Source: Paracoccaceae bacterium (GTDB lineage: Bacteria; Pseudomonadota; Alphaproteobacteria; Rhodobacterales; Rhodobacteraceae). Taken from it: a DNA stretch of 64,000 bases. The stretch is from assembly GCA_020622085.1 (NCBI GenBank), contig JAHRYM010000002.1, positions 623,504 through 687,503 on the forward strand, in the 5' to 3' direction. Positions 16,707 through 26,799 of the stretch are shown here, piece by piece; position 1 is the stretch's first letter; each line of letters starts with the position of its first letter. Both the position numbers and the translations under genes were made by a program. A model generated the notes under the pieces. It saw nothing but the letters and a program-made list of their open reading frames with translations, had not been told where the DNA came from and ran no database searches.

Positions 16707-18196
16707 GGCGCGCCCCGATCCGCACGCCCGGCCAGCATCGCCATCAGCGTCGCCATCAGAGGCAAGAGCCAGATCACCCGCGCCCCGTAGCGGGTTGCCG
16801 GTTGCGAGATGCCACCGCAGACAAGGGCATTGGCAAGTATCCCCGCCAGCACGATCAGCGCCAGCGCGCGCATCTGCGGTGTCAGGCGACCGGGCAGGAC
16901 CATCAACAGGGCAAGAACGACAAGCGAAACGGCATAGAGCGCCGCCTGAGCCTGCGTCAGCGGGCCGATCCAGCCATCGGCAGGTGCAAGCCTCCCCAGA
17001 ACCAGTGGCCCGAAGATCGAGCCACGCACATCCGCATTCGCCTGTTGCTGGGACTCGGTCGGGATTGTCATGTCGACCGCAAACTTGAGGGTTTGCGCCA
17101 TCATGTTCTGCGCAAAGGCAAGCGTCGTCTGCACCGGCGCCTCCTTCAGCACCTCCAGGAAGAAGTGCATCTGGTCCTGCGCCACGCCGACCTGCTGATC
17201 GGGCGGCAGCAGGCGGAACGATCCCAGTTCGGGGCTGGTCTGGAAGACGATGTGGCTTGCCGTGAAGCGCATCGGGTCATCCGACCGGCCCAGCGCTTCG
17301 GCCAGCGCACAGGTCGGGATGCCCGTGTCGGGACAATGCCGGTCAAGGTAGTCGCGGCCCGGGCCATCCTGGATCAGCCGGGCGGTGATGAAGGGTTTGA
17401 TGATTACATCGGACTTGGCGACGGCAGATGCCGCCGAGCGGAGCGCAAGCTGTTCGCTGAAGCCAACCACAAGCACCGCCGCGACCAGAACCGGCAACAG
17501 CCACCAGCGGCGATGGCCCAGCACCGCCCCGGCGATCACCACCACCGGCAGCATCAGGATAGCGATGGCCAGGTGCGACAGGTGCGACACGATGGCAAGG
17601 CTGGCCAGCGCCAGCGCCAGCGCCACCTCGGGCCAGCGCATCCGGCGGCCGTAGACCCCCAGCAGCGCAAGGTTCAGGATCATCACCGGCGCCAGAAGGT
17701 CGGGCATCAGATAGGCCACGAAGAACGGCAGGGAGCCAAGGCAGGCCGCCAGGATCGGGATGGCCATGAACCTTGCCGATCGCGCCGGATCCGTGTTGCG
17801 CAGGACCACGCGCACCATCAGCCAGACCGACAGGATCACCGCCGCCGCATTGAGCGCGATCAGGCCCTCCAGAAGGCCCAGCCGCGCGAACAGCCCGGCA
17901 AAGAGCGCATAGACAGCCGAGCGCGAGCCATCGACGGTGCCCTTCACCGCAACATCCGCGGCCGGCGCCGCGGCACCATCCTGCCCCGGGGTCGACGGCG
18001 CGGGCGGCGCCTCGGCCCGCCATCCCAGTTGGTTGAGCGCGGTTTCGCCTTGCGCGACATAGCCGGCTGTGTCGAAATAGAACAACGGTCTGCCATTGAG
18101 GGCGACAACCGAAAACATCCCCGCCAGCGCAAGCGCCAGCCACAGCACCGCAACCAGCCAGGATTTCGGTCCGGGGTGCGGTCCCGCAGGGATCAT
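16703..18196 (-). CDS. Polytopic membrane protein of unknown function
   Basis: A 497-residue protein with about 10-12 predicted helices. The first is [20 protein letters not shown], followed by a large extracytoplasmic loop containing [21 protein letters not shown] second soluble stretch lies around residues 265-370 (cysteines in [13 protein letters not shown]). The helix-loop pattern and the FDTAGY segment after helix 1 are reminiscent of GT-C-fold transferases or O-antigen polymerase/ligase-like proteins, but I recognise no defining motif. It is coupled by ATGA overlaps to uxs before it and GT2 after it. A polymerase-like or transferase role is an inference. Confidence 0.7.
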   Translation of the reverse strand: MIPAGPHPGPKSWLVAVLWLALALAGMFSVVALNGRPLFYFDTAGYVAQGETALNQLGWRAEAPPAPSTPGQDGAAAPAADVAVKGTVDGSRSAVYALFAGLFARLGLLEGLIALNAAAVILSVWLMVRVVLRNTDPARSARFMAIPILAACLGSLPFFVAYLMPDLLAPVMILNLALLGVYGRRMRWPEVALALALASLAIVSHLSHLAIAILMLPVVVIAGAVLGHRRWWLLPVLVAAVLVVGFSEQLALRSAASAVAKSDVIIKPFITARLIQDGPGRDYLDRHCPDTGIPTCALAEALGRSDDPMRFTASHIVFQTSPELGSFRLLPPDQQVGVAQDQMHFFLEVLKEAPVQTTLAFAQNMMAQTLKFAVDMTIPTESQQQANADVRGSIFGPLVLGRLAPADGWIGPLTQAQAALYAVSLVVLALLMVLPGRLTPQMRALALIVLAGILANALVCGGISQPATRYGARVIWLLPLMATLMAMLAGRADRGAP

Positions 18197-19170
18197 GGCC
18201 GGTGGCTCCCTTCAGTCGACATGGTTTCCCGCAGGTCGCGGAAATAGGCGATGGTGGCACGCAAGCCGGTTTGCAGATCGACCTCGGGCGACCAACCCAG
18301 GGTGTCGCGCGCCCGGCTGATGTCGGGCTGGCGCTGGACCGGGTCATCATGCGGCAGCGGCGCATTGATCAGTTCGGATTTCGACCCCGTCAGGCGGATC
18401 ACTGCCTCGGCCAGTTCGCGGATCGTCATTTCGACCGGATTGCCGATGTTGATCGGGCCGGTCACCTCGTCGCCGGTGTTCATCAGCCGCACCAGCCCGT
18501 CGATCAGATCCGAGACAAAGCAGAACGACCGGGTCTGCGTGCCCTCGCCGTAGATCGTGATCGGCTCGCCCGCCAGCGCCTGCATGATGAAGTTCGACAC
18601 CACGCGCCCGTCCTTGGGATGCATCCGGGGACCATAGGTGTTGAAGATCCGCGCCACCTTGATGCGCATGTCGTGCTGGCGGCGATAGTCGAAGAACAGC
18701 GTTTCGGCACAGCGCTTGCCCTCATCATAGCAGGACCGGAAGCCGATCGGGTTGACGTTGCCCCAGTAATCCTCGGTCTGCGGATGGACGACCGGATCGC
18801 CATAGACTTCCGAGGTGCTGGCCTGCAGGATCTTGGCGCGCAGCCGCTTGGCCAGCCCCAGCATGTTGATCGCGCCATGCACGGATGTCTTCGTCGTCTG
18901 CACCGGGTCGTGCTGGTAATGGATCGGGCTTGCCGGGCAGGCAAGGTTGTAGATCTCGTCCACCTCGACATAGAGCGGGAAGGTCACGTCATGGCGCATG
19001 ACCTCGAACCGCGGGTTGCCGATCAGATGTGCGACGTTCGATCGCCGGCCGGTGAAGAAGTTGTCGACACAAAGGACATCATGTCCCTCACCCAGCAACC
19101 GCTCGCACAGATGCGACCCAAGGAAACCCGCGCCGCCCGTGACCAGAACACGTTTGGAATTGATGCTCAT
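18193..19170 (-). CDS. uxs: UDP-glucuronate decarboxylase (UDP-xylose synthase)
   Basis: A 325-residue SDR enzyme that oxidises and decarboxylates UDP-glucuronate to UDP-xylose. The Rossmann motif [19 protein letters not shown] sits near the N-terminus. The family signature [16 protein letters not shown] follows; it distinguishes Uxs from GalE-type epimerases. Catalytic YxxxK is YDEGK, after [12 protein letters not shown] at 19170 fits the family start; an upstream in-frame start at 19191 adds seven residues. Its substrate would come from Ugd (49296) or the partial dehydrogenase at the window start. It heads the seven-gene operon running down to 11564. Confidence 0.9.
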   Translation of the reverse strand: MSINSKRVLVTGGAGFLGSHLCERLLGEGHDVLCVDNFFTGRRSNVAHLIGNPRFEVMRHDVTFPLYVEVDEIYNLACPASPIHYQHDPVQTTKTSVHGAINMLGLAKRLRAKILQASTSEVYGDPVVHPQTEDYWGNVNPIGFRSCYDEGKRCAETLFFDYRRQHDMRIKVARIFNTYGPRMHPKDGRVVSNFIMQALAGEPITIYGEGTQTRSFCFVSDLIDGLVRLMNTGDEVTGPINIGNPVEMTIRELAEAVIRLTGSKSELINAPLPHDDPVQRQPDISRARDTLGWSPEVDLQTGLRATIAYFRDLRETMSTEGSHRP

Positions 19171-19306
19171 GCCTAAAACTTCCACTTTCATTTCATGCCG
19201 GTTCGCAACCGCCCCGATTCCACCGACATTTCCTTACGGATTTCGCCATGCCCCGCAACCGCCCCGGCGGGAATGGGGCGCCTGATGCTGCCCGAAGCGT
19301 TCTTCA

Positions 19307-20017
19307 TCACTTGATGGCAAGGAAGCCTTCGAAGCACAGGTATTTCTGGATCGAAACCACGTCCTTGAACCCGGCCCGCGCCATCAGGTCAAGGTTGCCC
19401 TGCGTCGAGAAGGGTTCGAGAATGCCCTTCAGGCTGCGCGATTTCTCGACGATCTCTTCGGCCGAAAAGCCGTTGCGGGTCTTGAAGTCGTTGTAAAGCT
19501 GCGAAATCATGTCCTGGAAACGCGCATCGGGGCTGCGGACCTTTTCGAACATGACGAGGGCGCCGCCCCAGTTCAGGTTCTGGTAGATCTTGTCGAACAA
19601 TTCCTGGCGATAGCGCGGCGGCACGAACTGCATCGTGTAATAGCTCACGATCATGTCGGCCTTTTCCATTTCCAGATGCCGGGCATCGGCGTTCAGGATG
19701 GTGATGGCGGGCACCTCGGCGCAGTGCTTTTCCGCCGCAGCCACCATGGCGGGTTCAACGTCCAGACCGATGAAGCGGGCGCCTGTCTTGCGGGCGTTGT
19801 GCTCGGCCATCTTGCGGATCAGCTCGCCCGTCGAGGTGCCGATTTCATAGATGATGCTGTCGTTCTTGACGAAGAAATCGGTCAGCTGGCAGATCAGGTC
19901 GTGGCCGGAATCGTAAAGCGGCACCGAAAGCCGGATATGGTCTACGAACGTGTCCGGAACATTGGCCCCGAATGTCCATCCCGCATTCTCGGCCGCAATC
20001 TTCTGTCCGACACCCAT
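19307..20017 (-). CDS. CmoA-like SAM-dependent methyltransferase
   Basis: A 236-residue protein resembling CmoA, the carboxy-SAM synthase of tRNA wobble-uridine modification. The CmoA-type N-terminus (GWTFGANVPDTFVDHIRLSV), motif I (IIYEIGTSTGELIRKMAEHN), FIGLDVEPAMV and the LNWGGALVMFEK strand are present. It starts at ATG 20017 behind a good AGGAG-type ribosome-binding site; the long upstream frame is not conserved-looking. No cmoB is in the window and the gene stands alone beside a glycan operon, so an ordinary methyltransferase role is also possible. Confidence 0.75.
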   Translation of the reverse strand: MGVGQKIAAENAGWTFGANVPDTFVDHIRLSVPLYDSGHDLICQLTDFFVKNDSIIYEIGTSTGELIRKMAEHNARKTGARFIGLDVEPAMVAAAEKHCAEVPAITILNADARHLEMEKADMIVSYYTMQFVPPRYRQELFDKIYQNLNWGGALVMFEKVRSPDARFQDMISQLYNDFKTRNGFSAEEIVEKSRSLKGILEPFSTQGNLDLMARAGFKDVVSIQKYLCFEGFLAIK

Positions 20018-20264
20018 CTCACCACTCCTGCACACTGACGAAAGCCGCCGCCAAGAAAACCGGGCGCCTGACGGCGCCTTGGGCGGCCCTGCGAGCAATA
20101 TAGCGGGAATCACCGGACCTGCGCAAAGCCCATTCCGCCATGCACCCGTATCTCGGGCAGTTTTGCAGTCCGGCACAAGAACCGGCACAGGAATCGGTTT
20201 CCGTGGCTTGAATAGTCACGAATTGCAGACGCATTGGTTCCGTTTCGGTGACGGGTGACTCGCC

Positions 20265-21440
20265 TCAGCCGGCAAGGCTCTGCACCAGACGCGCCAGCAT
20301 CGCATCGCAGGCGGCCAGTTCCGTGGCTTCGATATATTCGTCCGCCGTATGCGCCTGCCCGATCGCACCGGGGCCGCAGACCACAACCGGAACACCCATG
20401 CCGGCGAAAAAGCCAGCCTCGGTGCCGAAGCCCACGCGGGTGGTGGCGGTGCCGCCGGCCCAGGCCTGCACTTCGGCGACCACGGGATCATCGGCGGCGA
20501 TGGCGAAACCCGGATAGGCGATGGTGCGCTCAATCCGCAACGCCCGTTCATCGCTGGCCCGGGCGGCGATTGCTGCGGCGCGCGCGGCGATCCGCGCCTC
20601 GATCCCGGCGGGGTCATCACCGGGCAGATAGCGCAGTTCGAAATCGACCGTGGCCTCTTCGGGCACGACGTTCAATACCCGCCCGCCCCGAGCGACGCCG
20701 GGGTGCAGCGTGGCATGTGGGATGTCATAGTCAGGGTCGCGCACCCCGCTCTTTGCCAGCACCGCCTGTTCCTCGTGCAGTGCCAGCAGGAATTCCGCCA
20801 TGGGAAAGAGGGCGTTTCGATAGCGCGGCGCCAGTGACGAATGCCCCGCCTGGCCTTTGGCCGTCATCCGCCAGGCCACCTTGCCCTTGTGGCCGACCGC
20901 CACCTGCATCTGCGTGGGTTCGCCCACGATCACCAGCCGCGGCAGGCCGATGGTGGCCTCAAGCTGGCCGATCATGCGGGCGATGCCGAGGCAACCCACT
21001 TCCTCATCGTAGGACAGCGCGATCTTGAAGGGTTCAGACAGGTTGGCACGCGATGCCGCGTCCGCCGCCGCCAGGACGGAAGCGAGGAAGCCCTTCATGT
21101 CGGTGGTGCCGCGCCCGTAAAGCCGGGTGCCGTCGCGGGTCAGGTCGAACGGCGGCCGGGTCCAGGTCTGGCCTTCCGCCGGGACGACATCGGAATGCGC
21201 CGACAAAAGCACACCGCCCGGACGGCGCGGGCCGATGCTGGCGTAAAGCCCGGCCTTCTGCCCGCCCTCGTCGGGAACCAGATGGACCGCGAAGCCCAGG
21301 CTCCGCAGGTAGTGTTCCACCCAGTCGATCAGGCCAAGGTTGCTGTCGGCGCTGGTCACGTCAAAGGCGACAAGGCGCGCCAGCAGGGCTTCGGTCTGGG
21401 TGGGGCTGTGATCGGTCACGATGATCTTTCCATGGGGCAT
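20265..21440 (-). CDS. M20 zinc deacylase, ArgE/acetylornithine deacetylase type
   Basis: A 391-residue M20 metallopeptidase. Metal-binding motifs are clear: LLSAHSDVVPAEGQTW (His and catalytic Asp), GRGTTDMKGFLASVLAA (bridging Asp) and SYDEEVGCLG (catalytic Glu-Glu). A dimerisation lid domain lies in the middle and the C-terminal His motif is CGPGAIGQAHTADEY. It hydrolyses N-acyl amino acids or small peptides in the cytoplasm. It lies 63 bp after the last ABC transporter gene on the same strand, so here it probably serves peptide use rather than arginine synthesis. ATG at 21440 is chosen; 21482 is an alternative. Confidence 0.85.
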   Translation of the reverse strand: MPHGKIIVTDHSPTQTEALLARLVAFDVTSADSNLGLIDWVEHYLRSLGFAVHLVPDEGGQKAGLYASIGPRRPGGVLLSAHSDVVPAEGQTWTRPPFDLTRDGTRLYGRGTTDMKGFLASVLAAADAASRANLSEPFKIALSYDEEVGCLGIARMIGQLEATIGLPRLVIVGEPTQMQVAVGHKGKVAWRMTAKGQAGHSSLAPRYRNALFPMAEFLLALHEEQAVLAKSGVRDPDYDIPHATLHPGVARGGRVLNVVPEEATVDFELRYLPGDDPAGIEARIAARAAAIAARASDERALRIERTIAYPGFAIAADDPVVAEVQAWAGGTATTRVGFGTEAGFFAGMGVPVVVCGPGAIGQAHTADEYIEATELAACDAMLARLVQSLAG

Positions 21441-21503
21441 GGGGGCCGCTGACAGGTTCGCCCCGCGCCGCGCATGGGTCAAGGGCGGTTGACGCCGCAG
21501 GCG

Positions 21504-22268
21504 TCACGCGGCGGGGGTATAACCCTTGGATGCCTGAAGAAGCTGGCGCGTGTAGTCGGTCGCCGCCGCGCGGCCGCGCAGCTGGTCACGGGTCAGTTCC
21601 TCGACCATGCGGCCATGCTGCATGACCATCAGCCGGTCGCACATATGCGCCACCACCGCCAGATCATGGCTGACCATCACATAGGTCAGGCCACGTTCCG
21701 TTCGGATGCGGTCAAGAAGGTTCAGAACCTCGGCCTGGATCGAGGCGTCAAGCGCGCTGGTCGGTTCGTCCAGCAGCAGCACCTGCGGTTCAAGGATCAG
21801 GGCGCGGGCGACCGAGACACGCTGGCGCTGGCCGCCCGACAACTGATGCGGATAGCGGAAGCGGAAGCCCTCGCCCAGACCCACCTCGGCCAGCGCCTGT
21901 TCGATGCGCTCTTCGCGACGGTCGAAGCCGTGGATTGCCAAAGGCTCCGACAGCACGCGGTCGATGGTGTGGCGGGGATGGAGGCTGGCGTAGGGATCCT
22001 GGAACACCATCTGGACGCGGCGGTAGAAGGCGGCATCGCGGGGGTCTGGGATCGGCGCGCCGTCCAGCAGGATCTGCCCGCCGCTGACCGGCGCCAGACC
22101 GCAGATGGCCCGCAGCACCGTGGACTTGCCCGAGCCGCTTTCGCCAACGATCCCGTAGCTTTCGCCGCGCGTGACGGCGATCGACACGTCCCGGACGGCG
22201 GGAACGCGGTCGCGGCCCCGGCGGAAGGTCACGTCCAGATCGCGGGTTTCCAGCAAGGTTTCGGTCAT
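21504..22268 (-). CDS. Peptide/nickel-type ABC transporter ATPase (DppF-like)
   Basis: A 254-residue ABC ATPase. Walker A is [14 protein letters not shown], the signature is LSGGQRQRVSVARAL and Walker B is [12 protein letters not shown], with a switch histidine in VMVSHDLAVVAHM. It lacks the C-terminal oligopeptide extension that many DppF proteins have, so it is short for the family. It energises uptake by the transporter encoded upstream. Its start overlaps the stop of the DppD-like gene by ATGA, and it is the fifth of the five transporter genes. Confidence 0.9.
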   Translation of the reverse strand: MTETLLETRDLDVTFRRGRDRVPAVRDVSIAVTRGESYGIVGESGSGKSTVLRAICGLAPVSGGQILLDGAPIPDPRDAAFYRRVQMVFQDPYASLHPRHTIDRVLSEPLAIHGFDRREERIEQALAEVGLGEGFRFRYPHQLSGGQRQRVSVARALILEPQVLLLDEPTSALDASIQAEVLNLLDRIRTERGLTYVMVSHDLAVVAHMCDRLMVMQHGRMVEELTRDQLRGRAAATDYTRQLLQASKGYTPAA

Positions 22269-23104
22269 CTGGCCCAGGCCTCGTCACGTTTCAGGACCGG
22301 CAGGGGACGGATGTCGCGGTCGATCTGCGGCAGGCAGTTCATCAAGCCGCGGGTATAGGGGTGGGTGGCCTTGTCCAGATCGCCGGCCTTCAGCTCCTCG
22401 ACCACCCGGCCGGCATACATGACCAGCACCCGGTCGCAGAAGCTGCCCACCAGCCGCAGGTCATGGCTGATGAAGATCAGGCCCATGCCGCGGTCGCGCA
22501 CCAGCCGGTCAAGGATGCGCAGCACCTCGACCTGAACCGTCACGTCCAGCGCGCTGGTCGGTTCATCCGCGATCAAGAGGTCGGGCTCCGTCACCAGCAT
22601 CATGGCGATCATCGCCCGCTGGCCCATGCCGCCCGACAGTTCATGCGGATAGGCGCGGAACACGCGGTCGGGGTCGCGGATCTGCACGGCCTCCAGCATG
22701 GCCAGCGCGGCGCGTTGTTTTTCCGCCGCCGACATCCGGGCGTGGAAGCGCAGCATTTCGGTCAGTTGCCGGCCGATGGTCATGGTCGGGTTCAGGCTGA
22801 ACTTCGGGTCCTGCATCACCATCGACAGCCGCGCGCCGCGCAAACTGCGCCACTGGGCGGGGGTGGCTCTGCGCAGGTCGATCCCGTCGAATTCCAGCCG
22901 CTTCGCCGTCATCACGCCCGGTGGCGGCGTCAGGCCCAGGATGGCGCGCCCGGTCTGCGACTTGCCCGAGCCACTTTCACCGACGATCCCCAGGCGTTCG
23001 CGGCCCAGCGTGAAGCTGACGCCGCGCACCACCTCGGACGGGCCGCGGCGGGTCGGGAAGGTCACGCGCAGGTCTTCGACGGTCAGAAGCGGCGCCATTG
23101 TCAT
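22265..23104 (-). CDS. Peptide/nickel-type ABC transporter ATPase (DppD-like)
   Basis: A 279-residue ABC ATPase. Walker A is [14 protein letters not shown], the signature reads [15 protein letters not shown] and Walker B is [12 protein letters not shown]. The C-terminus has the oligopeptide/dipeptide transporter extension ([17 protein letters not shown]), which marks the DppD/OppD family. It pairs with the DppF-like ATPase and overlaps its neighbours on both sides by ATGA. It acts at the cytoplasmic face of the inner membrane. Confidence 0.9.
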   Translation of the reverse strand: MTMAPLLTVEDLRVTFPTRRGPSEVVRGVSFTLGRERLGIVGESGSGKSQTGRAILGLTPPPGVMTAKRLEFDGIDLRRATPAQWRSLRGARLSMVMQDPKFSLNPTMTIGRQLTEMLRFHARMSAAEKQRAALAMLEAVQIRDPDRVFRAYPHELSGGMGQRAMIAMMLVTEPDLLIADEPTSALDVTVQVEVLRILDRLVRDRGMGLIFISHDLRLVGSFCDRVLVMYAGRVVEELKAGDLDKATHPYTRGLMNCLPQIDRDIRPLPVLKRDEAWAR

Positions 23105-24009
23105 TTCCTTGCCTTCGGGTCCAGCACGTCGCGCAGACCGTCACCCAGAAGGTTGAAGCCCAGGCTGACGATGAAGATCGCGATGCCGGGCATGGTCGCC
23201 ACCCACCAGAAGTCCAGCAGGAACTGCCGCCCGCTGGCGATCATCGCGCCCCATTCCGGCTGCGGCGGCTGCGCGCCAAGGCCCAGGAAGCCAAGCCCCG
23301 CCGCCGTGAGGATGATCCCCGCCATGTCGAGCGTGACGCGGATGATGACCGAGGACAGGCACAGGGGCGTCACATGCCCCCAAAGGATGCGGATGGACGA
23401 TGCGCCCTGAAGCCGCGCGGCATTGATGAAATCGCTGTCGCGGATGGTCAGTGTTTCGGCCCGCGCCAGACGGGCATAGGGGGGCCAGGACGTGATGGCG
23501 ATGGCGATGATGGCGTTTTCGATCCCCGGCCCCAGGGCGGACACGAAGGCCAAGGCCAGGATCAGGCGCGGGAAGGCCAGGAAGATGTCGGTGATCCGCA
23601 TCAGGATCGCATCGGTCCAGCCGCCGAAATACCCCGCCGTGGTGCCGACCAGCATCCCGATCGGCGTGGCGATGACCGAGACCAGCGCCACCACCATCAG
23701 CGTCAGCCGCGATCCGTGGACGATCCGGCTGAAGATGTCGCGCGCCTGATCGTCGGTTCCCAGAAGGTGCGCCCCCGTCCCCGGCGGCAGGAAGCGTTCG
23801 GTCCGCAGATCGCCCGGGATCACCGGATCGAAGGGCGCGATCACATCGGCAAAGATCGCGAGCCCGATCAGCAGGACCACGACGCCAAGGCCGACCATCG
23901 CCAGCCAGTTGCCGCGAAAGCCCAGCCATGTGCGATAGGCCTGCCCCATCCGCGCCTGCCGGCGCGAGGCCGGGCGGTCCGACAACAGCCATTCCCGCGA
24001 CAGGGTCAT
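23101..24009 (-). CDS. Peptide/nickel-type ABC transporter permease (DppC-like)
   Basis: A 302-residue permease with an OppC-type N-terminal helix (WLAMVGLGVVVLLIGLAIFA) and a periplasmic loop containing HLLGTDDQARDIFSRIVHGS, the conserved OppC/DppC segment. The binding-protein-dependent transport domain has the EAA-like loop ARAETLTIRDSDFINAARLQ. Five to six helices are expected. It overlaps DppB-like and DppD-like genes by ATGA and forms the channel together with DppB. Confidence 0.9.
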   Translation of the reverse strand: MTLSREWLLSDRPASRRQARMGQAYRTWLGFRGNWLAMVGLGVVVLLIGLAIFADVIAPFDPVIPGDLRTERFLPPGTGAHLLGTDDQARDIFSRIVHGSRLTLMVVALVSVIATPIGMLVGTTAGYFGGWTDAILMRITDIFLAFPRLILALAFVSALGPGIENAIIAIAITSWPPYARLARAETLTIRDSDFINAARLQGASSIRILWGHVTPLCLSSVIIRVTLDMAGIILTAAGLGFLGLGAQPPQPEWGAMIASGRQFLLDFWWVATMPGIAIFIVSLGFNLLGDGLRDVLDPKARK

Positions 24010-25067
24010 GCGCGCCTCCGGATCCGGGGATCAAGCAGGCCGTAAAGCAGATCGGACAGCAGGTTCAGCCCGATGAACACCGCGCCGATCACGATGGTCG
24101 ATCCCAGAACCGCGTTCATGTCGGCGCTTTGCAGGCTGTTGGTCAGGTAAAGCCCAAGCCCCGGCCAGGCAAAGACCGTCTCCGTCAGGACCGAGCCCTC
24201 GAGCAGCGTGGCGTAAGACAGCGCCACCACCGTCACCAGCGGCACGGCGGCATTTCGCAAGGCATGGACCCAGATGATCCGCCATTCCGGCACGCCCTTG
24301 ACGCGGGCGGTGATGATGTATTCCTGCCCCAGTTCGTTCAGCATGAAACTGCGCGTCATGCGGCTGATATAGGCCAGCGAGAAATACCCCAGGAGCGAGG
24401 CGGGCAGGATCAGGTGCGACAGCGCATTGCGGAACGCCTCCCATTCGCCCTGCATCGCGGTATCGAGCAGCATCAGGCCGGTCTGGCGCGTGATCACATA
24501 TTCATAGGAAATGTCGATCCGCCCCGGCCCCGCCACCCAGCCAAGCCTGGCGTAAAAGACCAGCAGGCCCACCAGCGCCAGCCAGAAGATCGGCGCCGAA
24601 TAGCCCACAAGCCCCAGCACCCGCACGACCTGATCGAACAGTTTCCCTTGCCGCACGGCAGCCCAGACACCCACCGGAATGCCAAGGATGGTGCCGATCA
24701 GGATGCCGGCGGTGGCCAGCTCCAGCGTGGCGGGGAAGGTGCGGGCAATGTCTTCAAGGATCGGCCGCTTGGTCATGAAGCTGGTGCCGAAATCACCGGT
24801 GACGACCTTTTGCAGGTAGATCCAGAACTGTTCGGCCAGCGGCTTGTCCAGCCCCAGCGCCTTGTAGGCCTGGTCATAGGTCGATTGCGTCGCCCGGTCG
24901 CCCACCACAGCCAGAACCGGGTCGATCGGCACCACGCGGCCGATCAGGAAGGTGGCCAGCAAAAGCCCGAGGAACGTCAGCAGCACCGTGACGGCAACTC
25001 CGCCAGCACGACCCGCAAAGGACAGAAGGGCGCTGTCGCGCCCCTCGTCATTGGCTTGCGTTGCCAT
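24006..25067 (-). CDS. Peptide/nickel-type ABC transporter permease (DppB-like)
   Basis: A 353-residue permease. The first helix (VAVTVLLTFLGLLLATFLIG) is followed by the DppB/OppB periplasmic region with YDQAYKALGLDKPLAEQFW and GDFGTSFMTKRPI. The EAA loop reads GQEYIITARVKGVPEWRIIW. Six helices are expected. It starts 4 bases after the binding-protein gene stops and overlaps the DppC-like gene by ATGA. It is slightly longer than E. coli DppB (339). Confidence 0.9.
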   Translation of the reverse strand: MATQANDEGRDSALLSFAGRAGGVAVTVLLTFLGLLLATFLIGRVVPIDPVLAVVGDRATQSTYDQAYKALGLDKPLAEQFWIYLQKVVTGDFGTSFMTKRPILEDIARTFPATLELATAGILIGTILGIPVGVWAAVRQGKLFDQVVRVLGLVGYSAPIFWLALVGLLVFYARLGWVAGPGRIDISYEYVITRQTGLMLLDTAMQGEWEAFRNALSHLILPASLLGYFSLAYISRMTRSFMLNELGQEYIITARVKGVPEWRIIWVHALRNAAVPLVTVVALSYATLLEGSVLTETVFAWPGLGLYLTNSLQSADMNAVLGSTIVIGAVFIGLNLLSDLLYGLLDPRIRRRA

Positions 25068-25071
25068 TCCC

Positions 25072-26667
25072 TTACTTCGTCACATAGACGTAGTTGTTGT
25101 CGTTGAAGGACGGCCCGACGACGAAGCCCTTCACGTTGCTCCGAAGGCCCGCCACTTCGATCTGCTGGAACATGATGACGAAGGGCGAATTGGCCAGGAC
25201 TTCCTTCTGCATGTCCTGATACATCGCCGCGCGCTTGGCCGGATCGGCCTCCATCACGGCGGCGTCAACCTGCGCGGACAGGCCCTTCGTATCCCAGGCA
25301 TTGCGCCAGGCCAGCGGCTTCGCCGTCGCTCCATCCGAATTGTCGAGGTTCTTGGCGAAGGTATCGGCGTTGGTGTGCGGATCCTGATAATCCGGGCCCC
25401 AGACGCCGATGTAGATGTCGTGGTTACGGGCGCGATACTTGGTCAGGGTCTGCTGCCCGTCGCCCGGCACGATCTCGATCTTGATGCCGGCCTGCGCCAT
25501 CGTTCCCTGGATCGCCTGTGCCATGCCGGTGATTTCGGGCGTGTTGCGCGTGTCCATCGTCACGGTGAAGCCATCGGGCAGCCCGGCCTTGGCCAGCAGT
25601 TCCTTGGCCTTCGCCACGTCCAGCGAATAGGGATTTTCGTTCAGCGCACCGAGGAAGCCTTCCGGCAGGAAGGTTTCGTGAACCTTGACCTTGCCGCGCA
25701 TGATGGTGTCGGCAATTGCCTGGTAATCGACCAGATACTTCATCGCCTCGGCGACTTCCGGCTTGGCCAGGGTCTCGTTCTTCTGGTTGAGGCTGAAGTA
25801 GTAAAGCGTGCCCTTGGCACCTTCCTGGAAGGCGATATCCGGGTTCGACTTCAGGCCATCGATCTCTTCGGCGCCCAGGTTGCGCGCGATGTCAATGTCG
25901 CCCTTCTCCAGCATCAGGCGCTGTGTCGCGCCTTCGGGGATATGGCGGTAGATGACGCGGGCCATGGTGGCCTTTTCACCGGAATAGTTGTCATTGCGCT
26001 CCAGCACTGCGGCTTCATTGGGGCGCCATTCGCGGATGATGTAGGGGCCCGATCCGGCATAGCCGGTCTTCAGCCATTCATAACCGTAATCGCCGTTGAC
26101 TTCGTGTTCCTGAACCAGCGTCTTGTCGACGACCGAAGCCACCGTCGCCGTCATGCAATAGAGCACGAAGGACGGGGCATAGGCCTTGTCCATCTTGAAG
26201 TCGAAGGAATTGTCGCCGGTCTTGACGACCATCTGCTCGACATTGTCCGGCGTCAGGCCGAACTGGCTCAGGATGAAGGCGGGGGACTTGTCCATCTTGA
26301 TCGTGCGGACAAAGGAATAGACCACGTCATCAGCGGTGATCGGGTTGCCGCTGGCGAAGGTCCGGCCTTCCTTGATCTTGAAGCTGATGGTCTTGCCGTC
26401 CTCCGACACCGTCCAGCTGTCCGCGACCTTGCCGAACAGCTTCGTCACGTCCTTCGGGTCGTAGCCGATCAGGGTTTCATAGCTGTTGCCCAGCATTTCC
26501 GAGGTCGAAAGTTCGAAGACTTCGGCCGGATCAAGGCTGATGATGTCGTCGATCGCCCAGGCCTGCACCAGGGTATCGGCCGGTGTTTCGGCCCGAACCA
26601 GGCCCGACCCGGCGAACAGCGCGAAGACGGCGACAGAAGCCGCCAGCAACTTGCGAGAATGGAACAT
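25072..26667 (-). CDS. Periplasmic solute-binding protein, family 5 (peptide type)
   Basis: A 531-residue SBP_bac_5 protein. A signal peptide (SRKLLAASVAVFALFAGSGL) ends at about residue 26 (VRAET). The mature part shows the family pattern: DIISLDPAEVFELSTSEMLG, then WTVSEDGKTISFKIKEGRTF and GNPITADDVVYSFVR, and later NPYSLDVAKAKELLAKAGLP. The likely ligand is a di- or oligopeptide, which fits the deacylase and dipeptidase nearby. ATG at 26667 is chosen as the start of the signal peptide. It is the first gene of the transporter operon, 131 bp downstream of the AraC-type regulator gene. Confidence 0.9.
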   Translation of the reverse strand: MFHSRKLLAASVAVFALFAGSGLVRAETPADTLVQAWAIDDIISLDPAEVFELSTSEMLGNSYETLIGYDPKDVTKLFGKVADSWTVSEDGKTISFKIKEGRTFASGNPITADDVVYSFVRTIKMDKSPAFILSQFGLTPDNVEQMVVKTGDNSFDFKMDKAYAPSFVLYCMTATVASVVDKTLVQEHEVNGDYGYEWLKTGYAGSGPYIIREWRPNEAAVLERNDNYSGEKATMARVIYRHIPEGATQRLMLEKGDIDIARNLGAEEIDGLKSNPDIAFQEGAKGTLYYFSLNQKNETLAKPEVAEAMKYLVDYQAIADTIMRGKVKVHETFLPEGFLGALNENPYSLDVAKAKELLAKAGLPDGFTVTMDTRNTPEITGMAQAIQGTMAQAGIKIEIVPGDGQQTLTKYRARNHDIYIGVWGPDYQDPHTNADTFAKNLDNSDGATAKPLAWRNAWDTKGLSAQVDAAVMEADPAKRAAMYQDMQKEVLANSPFVIMFQQIEVAGLRSNVKGFVVGPSFNDNNYVYVTK

Positions 26668-26799
26668 GTGACTACCCCGTTGGTTTCCTGCGCCCCGCGT
26701 CCCAGAGGACACACGTGACGGCTTCGTGATCGGGATTAACCATCCGGTAAAATTGCAAGTCAAGCCGTTTGCGGCCCATCGCCCCCTCCGAGGGACGAT

